From the NCBI GenBank assembly GCA_947455365.1, contig CANGNU010000067.1:1-6054 (forward strand): 6,054 nt of DNA, given 5' to 3'. Positions 1 to 5,907 of this stretch are shown piece by piece; within the stretch, counting starts at the first letter, position 1, and each line of letters begins with the position of its first letter. Position numbers and translations under genes: made by a program. The notes under the pieces were generated by a model. It worked only from the letters and a program-made list of their open reading frames with translations, ran no database searches and had not been told where the DNA came from. Origin of the DNA: Rickettsiales bacterium (GTDB lineage Bacteria; Pseudomonadota; Alphaproteobacteria; Rickettsiales; UBA1997).

Positions 1-267
1 GCTATCAATAACCTTTATAAGTACTGGATTTTTCTTTTTATGCTCTTTGCGCGTTATAACTAAAGATGCACCATAATCATCAACATTAATAAAATCACTA
101 CTTTTAAAAATCTTTTTAAAATCTTTTTCTTCAAGAAGCTTGTAAATAACATAGGTCTCAATCAATGCGATAATAGTTAAAACAAAATTACTATCCACTG
201 ATAACCGATTAAATAACGATACAAAAAAAAGTAAAACAAATATTAAAAACCAACGATATTTTTTCAT
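1..267 (-). CDS. Hypothetical membrane protein, 3' end outside window
   Basis: An open frame of 89 codons starts at the ATG at 267-265 and runs without a stop to the left edge, so the C-terminal part is missing. Two in-frame TAA codons lie just upstream of the ATG, which fixes the start. The protein begins MKKYRWFLIF and has a strongly hydrophobic stretch at about residues 6-19. A second, weaker one at about 26-44 suggests a two-helix membrane anchor. A lysine-rich, probably cytoplasmic segment follows (KDFKKIFKSS, then RKEHKKKN at 73-80). I do not recognise the family. It starts 16 bases after the stop of the upstream 141-residue gene on the same strand, so the two are probably co-transcribed. 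Base composition is very AT-rich and no Shine-Dalgarno motif is visible. The coding call rests on the open frame, the fixed start and the coherent membrane-protein composition. Confidence 0.7.
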   Translation of the reverse strand, partial: MKKYRWFLIFVLLFFVSLFNRLSVDSNFVLTIIALIETYVIYKLLEEKDFKKIFKSSDFINVDDYGASLVITRKEHKKKNPVLIKVIDS

Positions 268-283
268 AAATTATTAATCTGAA

Positions 284-709
284 TTAATTATTTATTGGAA
301 ATGTTCTTACTAAAATAATCGGCCCTTTGCTATTTCTTTTATCATTACTAATGCTATATTCCACTCTATATTTAAGAGGCAGCATGTCAAATTCAGATTC
401 ATCGCTTCCTGTAATATACGCGCCCAATATACCAGAACAAACCCTTTTATTTTCTTCTTCATCAAAACCATCCTCTTTTACAAAAATCATATTATCTACA
501 TTGAGAGTGCCTTGAAGATTCATTTTCTTAAATCTTTCAGCATAAGCATTAGTTACTACAGACTTAACAACACTAATAGTTTCTTGAGTATCGCATTTTG
601 GAATTGGTTTGTAATAAAAAAATACAAAAATTAGGCATGCCATAGCTGAAACTATTATAGCCAAAACTACCTCTTTCCAATTAATAAATTTTTTAATTTT
701 ATTTTTCAT
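284..709 (-). CDS. Hypothetical single-pass membrane protein with extracytoplasmic domain
   Basis: A 141-residue protein of no family I can name with confidence. A short basic N-terminus (MKNKIKKF) precedes one hydrophobic helix at about residues 14-33, so positive-inside orientation places the rest outside the cytoplasm. The remaining ~108 residues are polar and contain two cysteines, C39 in PKCD just after the membrane and C91 in RVCSG, spaced so that they could form a disulfide. The tail contains alternating strands (KYRVEYSI, IILVRTF). This layout loosely resembles small anchored proteins of Proteobacteria with a C-x(~50)-C domain ending in a YxVE-type strand pair, but that is impression only. 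An in-frame TAA 15 bases upstream fixes the ATG. The gene starts 22 bases after ppdK with no terminator between them, so readthrough from ppdK is likely. It is much more AT-rich than ppdK. Confidence 0.75.
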   Translation of the reverse strand: MKNKIKKFINWKEVVLAIIVSAMACLIFVFFYYKPIPKCDTQETISVVKSVVTNAYAERFKKMNLQGTLNVDNMIFVKEDGFDEEENKRVCSGILGAYITGSDESEFDMLPLKYRVEYSISNDKRNSKGPIILVRTFPINN

Positions 710-731
710 ATAAAATTTTATTTAAATTGCT

Positions 732-3410
732 CTACAACCCCGCCCGCGCCGCAGCAAGCCTTGCAATTGGAACGCGGTATGGCGAGCAAGAAACATAATC
801 TAGTCCGACTTTGTGGCAGAAGTAGATTGACGGTGGGTTGCCGCCATGTTCGCCGCAAATGCCAAGCTTTATGTTTGGACGAGTAGCTTTGCCTTTCGCT
901 GCGGCAATTTTAATTAGCTCGCCAACGCCTTCTTGGTCTAGCTCGGCGAATGGATCTTTCTCCATAATGCCGGCTTTTTGATAGTGGCCTAAGAAGTTGG
1001 CCGAATCATCGCGCGAAAGGCCGAAGGTGGTTTGCGTTAGGTCATTAGTACCAAAGCTGAAAAATTCCGCCTCTTCCGCAATCTTATCCGCAACCAGCGC
1101 AGCCCTCGGCAACTCAATCATCGTGCCCACCATATACTGCAACTTCACGCCCTGCTCTTTCTCAACTTCTTTCTCCGTCGCAATAATCAACGCGCGCAAA
1201 ATTTGAATTTCCTTCTTGGTCGCAACCAGCGGCACCATTATCTCTAGCAGCACATCCTTGCCAGTTTCCTTCTTCACAATTGTCGCCGCTTCAAATATAG
1301 CGCGGGCTTGCATCTCATAAATTTCAGGGTAAGAAATGCCAAGCCTACAGCCGCGATGCCCCAACATTGGGTTCTGCTCTTGCAATTGATGCGTGCGATG
1401 CTTCACATAGCTAACATCAACACCCACAACGCGCGCCACTTCAGCAATCTCGCTATCTTTATGCGGCAAAAATTCATGCAAAGGCGGATCAAGCAGGCGG
1501 ATAGTGACGGGAAGGCCTGCCATAATTTTAAAAATTTCAACAAAATCTTGGCGTTGCATTGGCAGAAGCTTAGCCAGCGCCTTCTTGCGGCCTTCTAGCG
1601 TTTCAGCCAAAATCATTTCGCGCACAGAAATAATGCGGTCTTCGTTGAAGAACATGTGCTCGGTGCGGCATAGGCCAATGCCTTCTGCGCCAAAGTCGCG
1701 CGCGGTTTGGCAATCAAGTGCAGTTTCAGCATTGGTGCGAACTTTTAGGGTGCGAATTTCGTCAGCCCACGACATTAATTCGTTAAAATCGCCCGATAAA
1801 TTTGGCTTTAAAGTTGGCACAATTCCAAGAATTACATCACCCGTTGAACCGTTGATAGTAATGGTCTCGCCCTCTTTTACCTTAATGCCGCCAGCCGTAA
1901 AAAATTTACCATTATGCTCAACATGCAAACCAGAAGCGCCACTCACGCAAGGTGTTCCCATGCCACGCGCCACAACGGCTGCGTGCGATGTCATTCCACC
2001 TCTTGCAGTTAAAATTCCTTGCGAAACATGCATTCCCTTAATGTCTTCAGGGCTTGTCTCTACTCGCACGAGGATAACTTTCTCGCCAGTTTCGGCGCGC
2101 TTTTCTGCATCATGCGAAGAAAACACCACCACGCCAGAAGCCGCACCCGGAGAGGCTGGAAGGCCTTTCGCAATTACATTCACCACCGCTTTTGGGTCTA
2201 AAGTTGGATGCAAAAGTTGGTCGAGCGAGTCAGGTTCTATGCGCTTAATCGCCTCTTTTTTATCGATCAATTTTTCATGCACCATATCAACCGCAATCTT
2301 CACCGCAGCATGCGCCGTGCGTTTACCATTGCGGGTTTGCAGCATCCACAATTTTTTATTTTGCACCGTAAATTCAATATCTTGCATATCGCGATAATGC
2401 AATTCCAGCTTCTGATAAATCTTCATAAATTCCGCAAAAACCGCCGGCATCGCCTCTTCCATTGATGGCAACACAGAACCCAATTGAGCCTTGCCAGCAT
2501 TGGTTATAGACTGCGGCGTGCGAATTCCCGCAACCACATCTTCACCTTGCGCGTTGATTAAAAATTCACCGTATAAAGCCTTTTCACCAGTAGAAGGATT
2601 ACGCGTGAAAGCCACGCCAGTAGCGGAGTCATCGCCCATATTACCAAACACCATCGACTGCACATTCACCGCCGTGCCCCATTCTTGCGGCACATTATTT
2701 AGCGTGCGATAAGTAATTGCGCGCTCATTCATCCAAGAATCAAACACCGCGCGAACCGCGCCCCACAACTGTTCGTCAACATTTTGCGGAAAATCTTTTC
2801 CGGTTTCTTCCTTAACTTTTGCTTTAAATAATTGCGAAATTTCTTGCAAATGCGAAGCGCTTAAATCGGTGTCGAGCCTAGCGCCAAGCTCTTCCTTCTT
2901 CTCATCAAGAATTACTTCAAAGTTGTAGCGATCAACTTCCAGCACTACATCTGCATACATTTGAATGAAGCGCCTGTAAGAATCCCATGCGAATCGTGCA
3001 TTGCCAGATTTCTCAACCAAACCCAAAACTGTTTTGTCATTCAAGCCCAAATTCAAAACCGTATCCATCATGCCGGGCATTGAGGCTCTAGCGCCCGAGC
3101 GCACTGAAAAAAGCAACGGATTTTTTTCATCACCAAATTTTGCGCCCAATTTTTCTTCAATTTGCGCCAACGCTTTTTCTACTTCCAACTTCAACGAATC
3201 GGGAAATTTTTTGCCATTTTTATAGTAAACATCGCAAACTTCAGTAGTGATGGTGAAGCCTAGAGGCACAGGCAATCCCATGTTTGACATCTCGGCCAAA
3301 TTAGCCCCCTTTCCACCAAGCAAATTCTTCATTGAAGAATCGCCCTCAGATTTTCCATCGCCAAAAGAATAAACAAATTTTTGCCCTACAGAATTTTTAG
3401 TTTGAGACAT
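732..3410 (-). CDS. ppdK: Pyruvate, phosphate dikinase
   Basis: Cytoplasmic enzyme interconverting pyruvate + ATP + Pi and phosphoenolpyruvate + AMP + PPi. At 892 residues it is full length (family about 870-900). Three domains are visible. The N-terminal ATP-grasp region runs to about residue 365, with LLGGKGANLAEM at 30-41, SVRSGA at 102-107 and QDIEF...LQTR at 343-360. The central swivelling domain (about 420-525) has GGMTSHAAVVARG at 471-483, where H476 is the phosphocarrier and T474 is the threonine that PDRP-type regulators modify in plants and some bacteria. The C-terminal PEP/pyruvate barrel has GLCRTEHMFF at 579-588, NPMLGHRGCRLG at 680-691, IELPRA at 765-770, FGTNDLTQ at 786-793 and GICGEHGG at 850-857, where C852 is the catalytic acid. 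All expected active-site residues are present. An in-frame TAA 30 bases upstream leaves this ATG as the only plausible start. No Shine-Dalgarno is seen. It has its own promoter upstream and is visibly more GC-rich than its neighbours. Confidence 0.98.
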   Translation of the reverse strand: MSQTKNSVGQKFVYSFGDGKSEGDSSMKNLLGGKGANLAEMSNMGLPVPLGFTITTEVCDVYYKNGKKFPDSLKLEVEKALAQIEEKLGAKFGDEKNPLLFSVRSGARASMPGMMDTVLNLGLNDKTVLGLVEKSGNARFAWDSYRRFIQMYADVVLEVDRYNFEVILDEKKEELGARLDTDLSASHLQEISQLFKAKVKEETGKDFPQNVDEQLWGAVRAVFDSWMNERAITYRTLNNVPQEWGTAVNVQSMVFGNMGDDSATGVAFTRNPSTGEKALYGEFLINAQGEDVVAGIRTPQSITNAGKAQLGSVLPSMEEAMPAVFAEFMKIYQKLELHYRDMQDIEFTVQNKKLWMLQTRNGKRTAHAAVKIAVDMVHEKLIDKKEAIKRIEPDSLDQLLHPTLDPKAVVNVIAKGLPASPGAASGVVVFSSHDAEKRAETGEKVILVRVETSPEDIKGMHVSQGILTARGGMTSHAAVVARGMGTPCVSGASGLHVEHNGKFFTAGGIKVKEGETITINGSTGDVILGIVPTLKPNLSGDFNELMSWADEIRTLKVRTNAETALDCQTARDFGAEGIGLCRTEHMFFNEDRIISVREMILAETLEGRKKALAKLLPMQRQDFVEIFKIMAGLPVTIRLLDPPLHEFLPHKDSEIAEVARVVGVDVSYVKHRTHQLQEQNPMLGHRGCRLGISYPEIYEMQARAIFEAATIVKKETGKDVLLEIMVPLVATKKEIQILRALIIATEKEVEKEQGVKLQYMVGTMIELPRAALVADKIAEEAEFFSFGTNDLTQTTFGLSRDDSANFLGHYQKAGIMEKDPFAELDQEGVGELIKIAAAKGKATRPNIKLGICGEHGGNPPSIYFCHKVGLDYVSCSPYRVPIARLAAARAGL

Positions 3411-3457
3411 TTTATAAAAAAATAAATTGAATGGGATTTAAAGAAAAGTACGCGGAA

Positions 3458-3486
3458 ATATTAGAGGAAATAAGCTCTTAAGTCAA
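3458..3486 (-). promoter_or_regulatory. Sigma-70-type promoter for ppdK
   Basis: On the minus strand, TTGACT (3486-3481; 5 of 6 matches to TTGACA) is separated by exactly 17 bases from TAATAT (3463-3458; 4 of 6 matches to TATAAT). Transcription would begin near 3450 and leave a leader of about 40 bases before the ppdK ATG. The site lies in the 118-base gap between cdsA and ppdK, the only sizeable gap between 284 and 5610, which supports a separate ppdK transcription unit. No strong terminator is visible after cdsA, so readthrough from the frr-uppS-cdsA cluster may add to expression. Confidence 0.65.
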
Positions 3487-3528
3487 CGCCACAAATGAAG
3501 GGCGAAGAAAATAAAAGCTTAGTTAAAA

Positions 3529-4272
3529 CTATAGGCCAAATTTTTTGCCAAAAGCCGAAACTAAAAACAAAACTGCTGGTGCTGTAAACATCATACCATC
3601 AAGACGGTCAAGCACTCCGCCATGTCCCGGAATTATATTTCCAGAATCTTTCACGCCAAAAATGCGCTTGAATTTTGACTCAACCAAGTCGCTTGCTTGC
3701 TCAATTAACGACAAGAAAATGCTGATGATAACAAAAAATATTATGCCGCCAGAAAACATGAATGAACTGATGAAGCCAATCACAGCGCTAGCAACCACGC
3801 CACCGCACAAGCCCGACCAAGTTTTGTTAGGGCTAATATGTGGCGCTAATTTTGGGCCACCAAAAATTCTTCCTGAAAAAAATGCAAAAATGTCGGTAAC
3901 CCAAATAATAGAAAACATCCAGAAGACAATATCGGCGTCAATTACGCGCAATTTGTAAACTGAATAAAGTGGAATTGAAATGTAGAAAAATCCAATTATG
4001 CGCCAGCGTTTTTCATCGGCAGAATTTTTGATAATGTCCAGCCACTCAACAGTCATCAAGATTGCCATTGCAATCACCAAAAATAAAAATAAATCTTTTG
4101 AAACAAAAATTGCATAAAGCGCAATTGGAATAAGAAATAATGAAGTGATAATTCTTTGTCTGGTGTTATTTGTAGGGTCAAGTTTTTCAACCTTTTGAAT
4201 TAAATTTTTTATCACCGTTAAACCTTTGCAGAGTAAGCCGCTTACTGGACATGATTTTTTATCTTTTTCCAT
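3529..4272 (-). CDS. cdsA: Phosphatidate cytidylyltransferase (CDP-diglyceride synthase)
   Basis: Integral inner-membrane enzyme making CDP-diacylglycerol from phosphatidic acid and CTP, the branch-point precursor of bacterial phospholipids. The family signature is complete at residues 199-225: S-K-F-K-R, then KDSGNIIPGHGG, then LDRLD, with the acidic residues that bind metal and CTP. Upstream is the second conserved block, WVTDIFAFFSGR (124-135) and SPNKTWSG (147-154). Several hydrophobic helices are evident, for example at about 43-57, 60-77, 93-107, 115-131, 155-175 and 177-192. The 247 residues are somewhat short for the family (E. coli about 285), and the loss is mainly among N-terminal helices. 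The ATG at 4272 overlaps the end of uppS by 14 bases and has a purine-rich stretch (AGAGAGA) before it. An internal GTG at 4215 (residue 20), preceded by AAAGG at SD distance, is an alternative start giving 228 residues. Translational coupling with uppS is likely. Confidence 0.96.
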   Translation of the reverse strand: MEKDKKSCPVSGLLCKGLTVIKNLIQKVEKLDPTNNTRQRIITSLFLIPIALYAIFVSKDLFLFLVIAMAILMTVEWLDIIKNSADEKRWRIIGFFYISIPLYSVYKLRVIDADIVFWMFSIIWVTDIFAFFSGRIFGGPKLAPHISPNKTWSGLCGGVVASAVIGFISSFMFSGGIIFFVIISIFLSLIEQASDLVESKFKRIFGVKDSGNIIPGHGGVLDRLDGMMFTAPAVLFLVSAFGKKFGL

Positions 4273-5035
4273 ATTTTCTCTCTCTTTGATTAAAATTAAT
4301 GATTGCTTCTAGCAGATTTTTTTTAGAAAAATCGGGCCAGAAAATTTCGGTAAAATAAAATTCGGTGTAAGCAGATTGCCACAATAAAAAATTGCTAATG
4401 CGCTGGTCACCGCCCGTTCTAATTAAAAGGTCGGGGTCAGGAATTTGTGGTTGATATAAATTTTGTGCGATTAAATTTTCGGTGATTTTTTCATCAATTT
4501 TTTCTGATAGAAAAATTTTATCAGAAATAATTTCACGCGTAATTTTTTTCACCGCATCAACAATCTCTTGCCTTCCGCCATAACTAAAGGCAACATTCAG
4601 TGTAAAAGCCACATTGCCGCGCGTTTCATCTTCAATAGCTTTAATTCTTTGTTTTGTAGATTCGGCAAGCTTACGCAAATCGCCCGAAATTAAAATTTTA
4701 ACATTTTTTTTCATCAAAGATTGCGTATCTTTTTCAAGATATTCATCAAGCAACTTCATCAAATAAGCCACCTCATCTTTTGGCCGATTCCAATTTTCAG
4801 AAGAAAAAGCGTAAACCGTCAAAAATTTTACACCAATTTCCATGCAAGCATCAACTATATTCTCAATATTATCAGTACCTTTTTTATGACCAACTTGCAA
4901 CGAAAATTTTTGTGCTTTCGCCCAGCGAAAATTGCCATCCATAATAATGGCAACATGCTGAGGAATGTTGATGTTAGAGGCTGAATCGACTAAAGAATTA
5001 TTTTTAACAACAGAATTTTTCTTTCTAAAAATCAT
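4259..5035 (-). CDS. uppS: Isoprenyl transferase (undecaprenyl diphosphate synthase)
   Basis: Cis-prenyltransferase that elongates farnesyl diphosphate with isopentenyl diphosphate to undecaprenyl diphosphate, the carrier lipid for peptidoglycan and other envelope polymers. I chose the ATG at 5035 (258 residues, normal for the family). The frame extends to a TTG at 5095, but that would overlap frr by 37 bases and add 20 residues before the conserved core. Motifs: HVAIIMDGN at 27-35 with catalytic D33, G49-H50, FSSENWNRP at 78-86, SYGGRQE at 151-157, LIRTGGDQRISNFLLWQ at 204-220 with diphosphate-binding R206 and R212, and E225 in the YTEFYF metal site. Two oddities lie in the P-loop region: the usual DGNGRW is DGNFRW (F36), and the arginine equivalent to E. 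coli R39 is L46. It follows frr by 23 bases and overlaps cdsA, the usual order. No Shine-Dalgarno precedes the ATG. Confidence 0.95.
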   Translation of the reverse strand: MIFRKKNSVVKNNSLVDSASNINIPQHVAIIMDGNFRWAKAQKFSLQVGHKKGTDNIENIVDACMEIGVKFLTVYAFSSENWNRPKDEVAYLMKLLDEYLEKDTQSLMKKNVKILISGDLRKLAESTKQRIKAIEDETRGNVAFTLNVAFSYGGRQEIVDAVKKITREIISDKIFLSEKIDEKITENLIAQNLYQPQIPDPDLLIRTGGDQRISNFLLWQSAYTEFYFTEIFWPDFSKKNLLEAIINFNQRERKYGKR

Positions 5036-5058
5036 GAAATTTAGTTTTAAATTATTTA

Positions 5059-5610
5059 CTAAATTTTCATCAATTCTTTTTCTTTTATAGCACAAGAATC
5101 ATCAATTTTTTTGATAAATTCATCAGTAATTTTTTGCACAATTTCTGTAAAAGAATGTGCTGAATCTTTACCCAATTCTTTTTCGTGTTTTTTGAAATCA
5201 TCAAGCACATCACGCCTTACATTACGCATTGCCACCTTTTTATCTTCACCATATTTTTTGGCCAATTTCACCATTTCTTTGCGGCGTTCTTCACTAAGTT
5301 TAGGAAAAATAATTCTTAGCAATTGCCCGTCAACCATTGGATTAAAGCCCAAATTAGCATTAGTAATTGCCTTCTCCACCGCTTTCACATTGGTTTTATC
5401 CCACACTTGAATTGTTAGGGTTGAAGCATCAGAAACCGAAACTGTTGCAAGTTGCGCAAGTGGCATAAAATCGCCATAAACCTCAGCTCTAATTGTATCA
5501 AGCGCATTCGGGCTAGCACGGCCAGTAGAAATTGAATCAAGGTCGCGCTTCAATGACAGCATGGTATCATCCATTTTTTTTCGCGCTTTGTTTGAAAGAT
5601 CATTTATCAT
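5059..5610 (-). CDS. frr: Ribosome recycling factor
   Basis: Cytoplasmic factor that, with EF-G, splits post-termination 70S ribosomes. At 183 residues it matches the family length (E. coli 185). The three-helix bundle (domain I) is formed by about residues 1-29 and 105-183. The small beta/alpha domain II sits between them and starts at the conserved STGRASP (28-34). Other family hallmarks are DKTNVKAVEKAI (71-82), SDAS at 60-63, LSEERRKE (105-112) and RNVRRD (129-134), whose arginines R132/R133 correspond to residues important for ribosome binding. An in-frame TGA nine bases upstream of the ATG fixes the start. No clear Shine-Dalgarno is seen. It heads the frr-uppS-cdsA cluster. pyrH, its usual upstream neighbour, is not adjacent; a palindrome and a thiolase gene are there instead. 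Confidence 0.98.
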   Translation of the reverse strand: MINDLSNKARKKMDDTMLSLKRDLDSISTGRASPNALDTIRAEVYGDFMPLAQLATVSVSDASTLTIQVWDKTNVKAVEKAITNANLGFNPMVDGQLLRIIFPKLSEERRKEMVKLAKKYGEDKKVAMRNVRRDVLDDFKKHEKELGKDSAHSFTEIVQKITDEFIKKIDDSCAIKEKELMKI

Positions 5611-5716
5611 ATTTATTCAATTTGGTTAATAATTTATTAGAAATATCAACAAAAAATGAAGTAATTTCACCTAAGTTAATAATTTTGTAATAATCTTTTT
5701 TTTCTAAACTTTACCA
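5611..5716 (-). other. AT-rich leader region upstream of frr
   Basis: About 106 bases between the frr start and the palindrome, very AT-rich and without an open frame worth calling. It should hold the frr promoter if frr is not fed from the thiolase gene, but no site stands out. TCTAAT (minus strand, 5641-5636) is a fair -10 match with no good -35 at the right distance. An eight-T run at 5696-5703 (As on the transcribed strand) does not follow a hairpin in a way that would make a terminator for either strand. Confidence 0.4.
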
Positions 5717-5907
5717 GAAGTAAATTAATTTTTATTCAGAAGTATTTTTAGAAATACAGAATAATTTAATTTATAATAGCTGTGTCAAAATAGGTCAGCG
5801 TGTCTCGCGTAGCGAGAATTAACGTGACCTAGTTTTGATTCAGCTATTATAAATTAAATTATTCTGTATTTCTAAAAATACTTTCTGAATAAAAATTAAT
5901 TTACTTC
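5717..5907. repeat. Long near-perfect palindrome (inverted repeat, 191 bp)
   Basis: The left arm (5717-5782) and the reverse complement of the right arm (5841-5907) are identical over about 66 bases except for one extra base in the right arm (CAGAAG versus CAGAAAG). Pairing then continues inward past a 2-base mismatch (5783-5784 against 5839-5840) through TCAAAA (5785-5790 with 5833-5838), TAGGTCA (5791-5797 with 5825-5831, base 5832 bulged) and CGT (5799-5801 with 5822-5824, base 5798 bulged). It ends in a 6-bp hairpin, TCTCGC-GTA-GCGAGA, at 5803-5817. As DNA it could extrude a cruciform. As RNA either strand would form one long stem. Pairing stops abruptly at 5717/5907. The right arm overlaps the last three codons and stop of the thiolase gene. 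There is no transposase in the window and no downstream T-tract on the minus strand, so it is neither an obvious insertion sequence nor a canonical terminator. Confidence 0.96.
5785..5838. repeat. Nested GC-richer core hairpin inside the palindrome
   Basis: The central 54 bases differ in character from the AT-only arms. They contain TCAAAA and AGGTCA blocks with their inverted partners, and an apical stem of TCTCGC/GCGAGA around a GTA loop. Pairing here is less perfect (two bulges and an unpaired ATTA at 5818-5821) than in the outer arms. This suggests the core is older than, or distinct from, the flanking arms, for example a small dispersed hairpin element. Whether it is repeated elsewhere cannot be judged from one window. 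Confidence 0.55.

Noticed and set aside
711..720. 10-base perfect palindrome (TAAAATTTTA) between ppdK and the next gene
   Set aside because: It is only A and T with no loop, too weak to act as a terminator, and common in AT-rich spacers.
1504..2397. 297-codon open frame on the plus strand opposite ppdK
   Set aside because: It is antisense to a complete, well-conserved ppdK, its composition is low-complexity Ser/Thr/Pro-rich as expected for a reverse-strand shadow, and it shows no recognisable domain.
3489..3510. Short CGCC/GGCG hairpin downstream of cdsA as terminator
   Set aside because: Only four base pairs with a ten-base loop and no T-tract after it.
3545..3958. 137-codon plus-strand open frame opposite cdsA
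   Set aside because: It lies wholly inside cdsA on the other strand, has no recognisable motif and no separate regulatory signal.
5036..5095. TTG-initiated N-terminal extension of uppS
   Set aside because: It would overlap frr by 37 bases, uses a rare start, and adds 20 residues outside the conserved family length.
5636..5664. frr promoter (TTACTT-17-TCTAAT on the minus strand)
   Set aside because: The -10 is fair but the -35 matches only two of six positions; in sequence this AT-rich such a pair is expected by chance.
5717..5907. Palindrome as a Rho-independent terminator of the thiolase gene
   Set aside because: The stem is far longer and more AT-rich than a terminator, and on the minus strand it is followed by a purine-rich stretch rather than a T-tract.
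5717..5907. Palindrome as a complete insertion sequence or CRISPR unit
   Set aside because: There is no transposase frame, no obvious target-site duplication at the ends, and only one inverted pair rather than spaced direct repeats.
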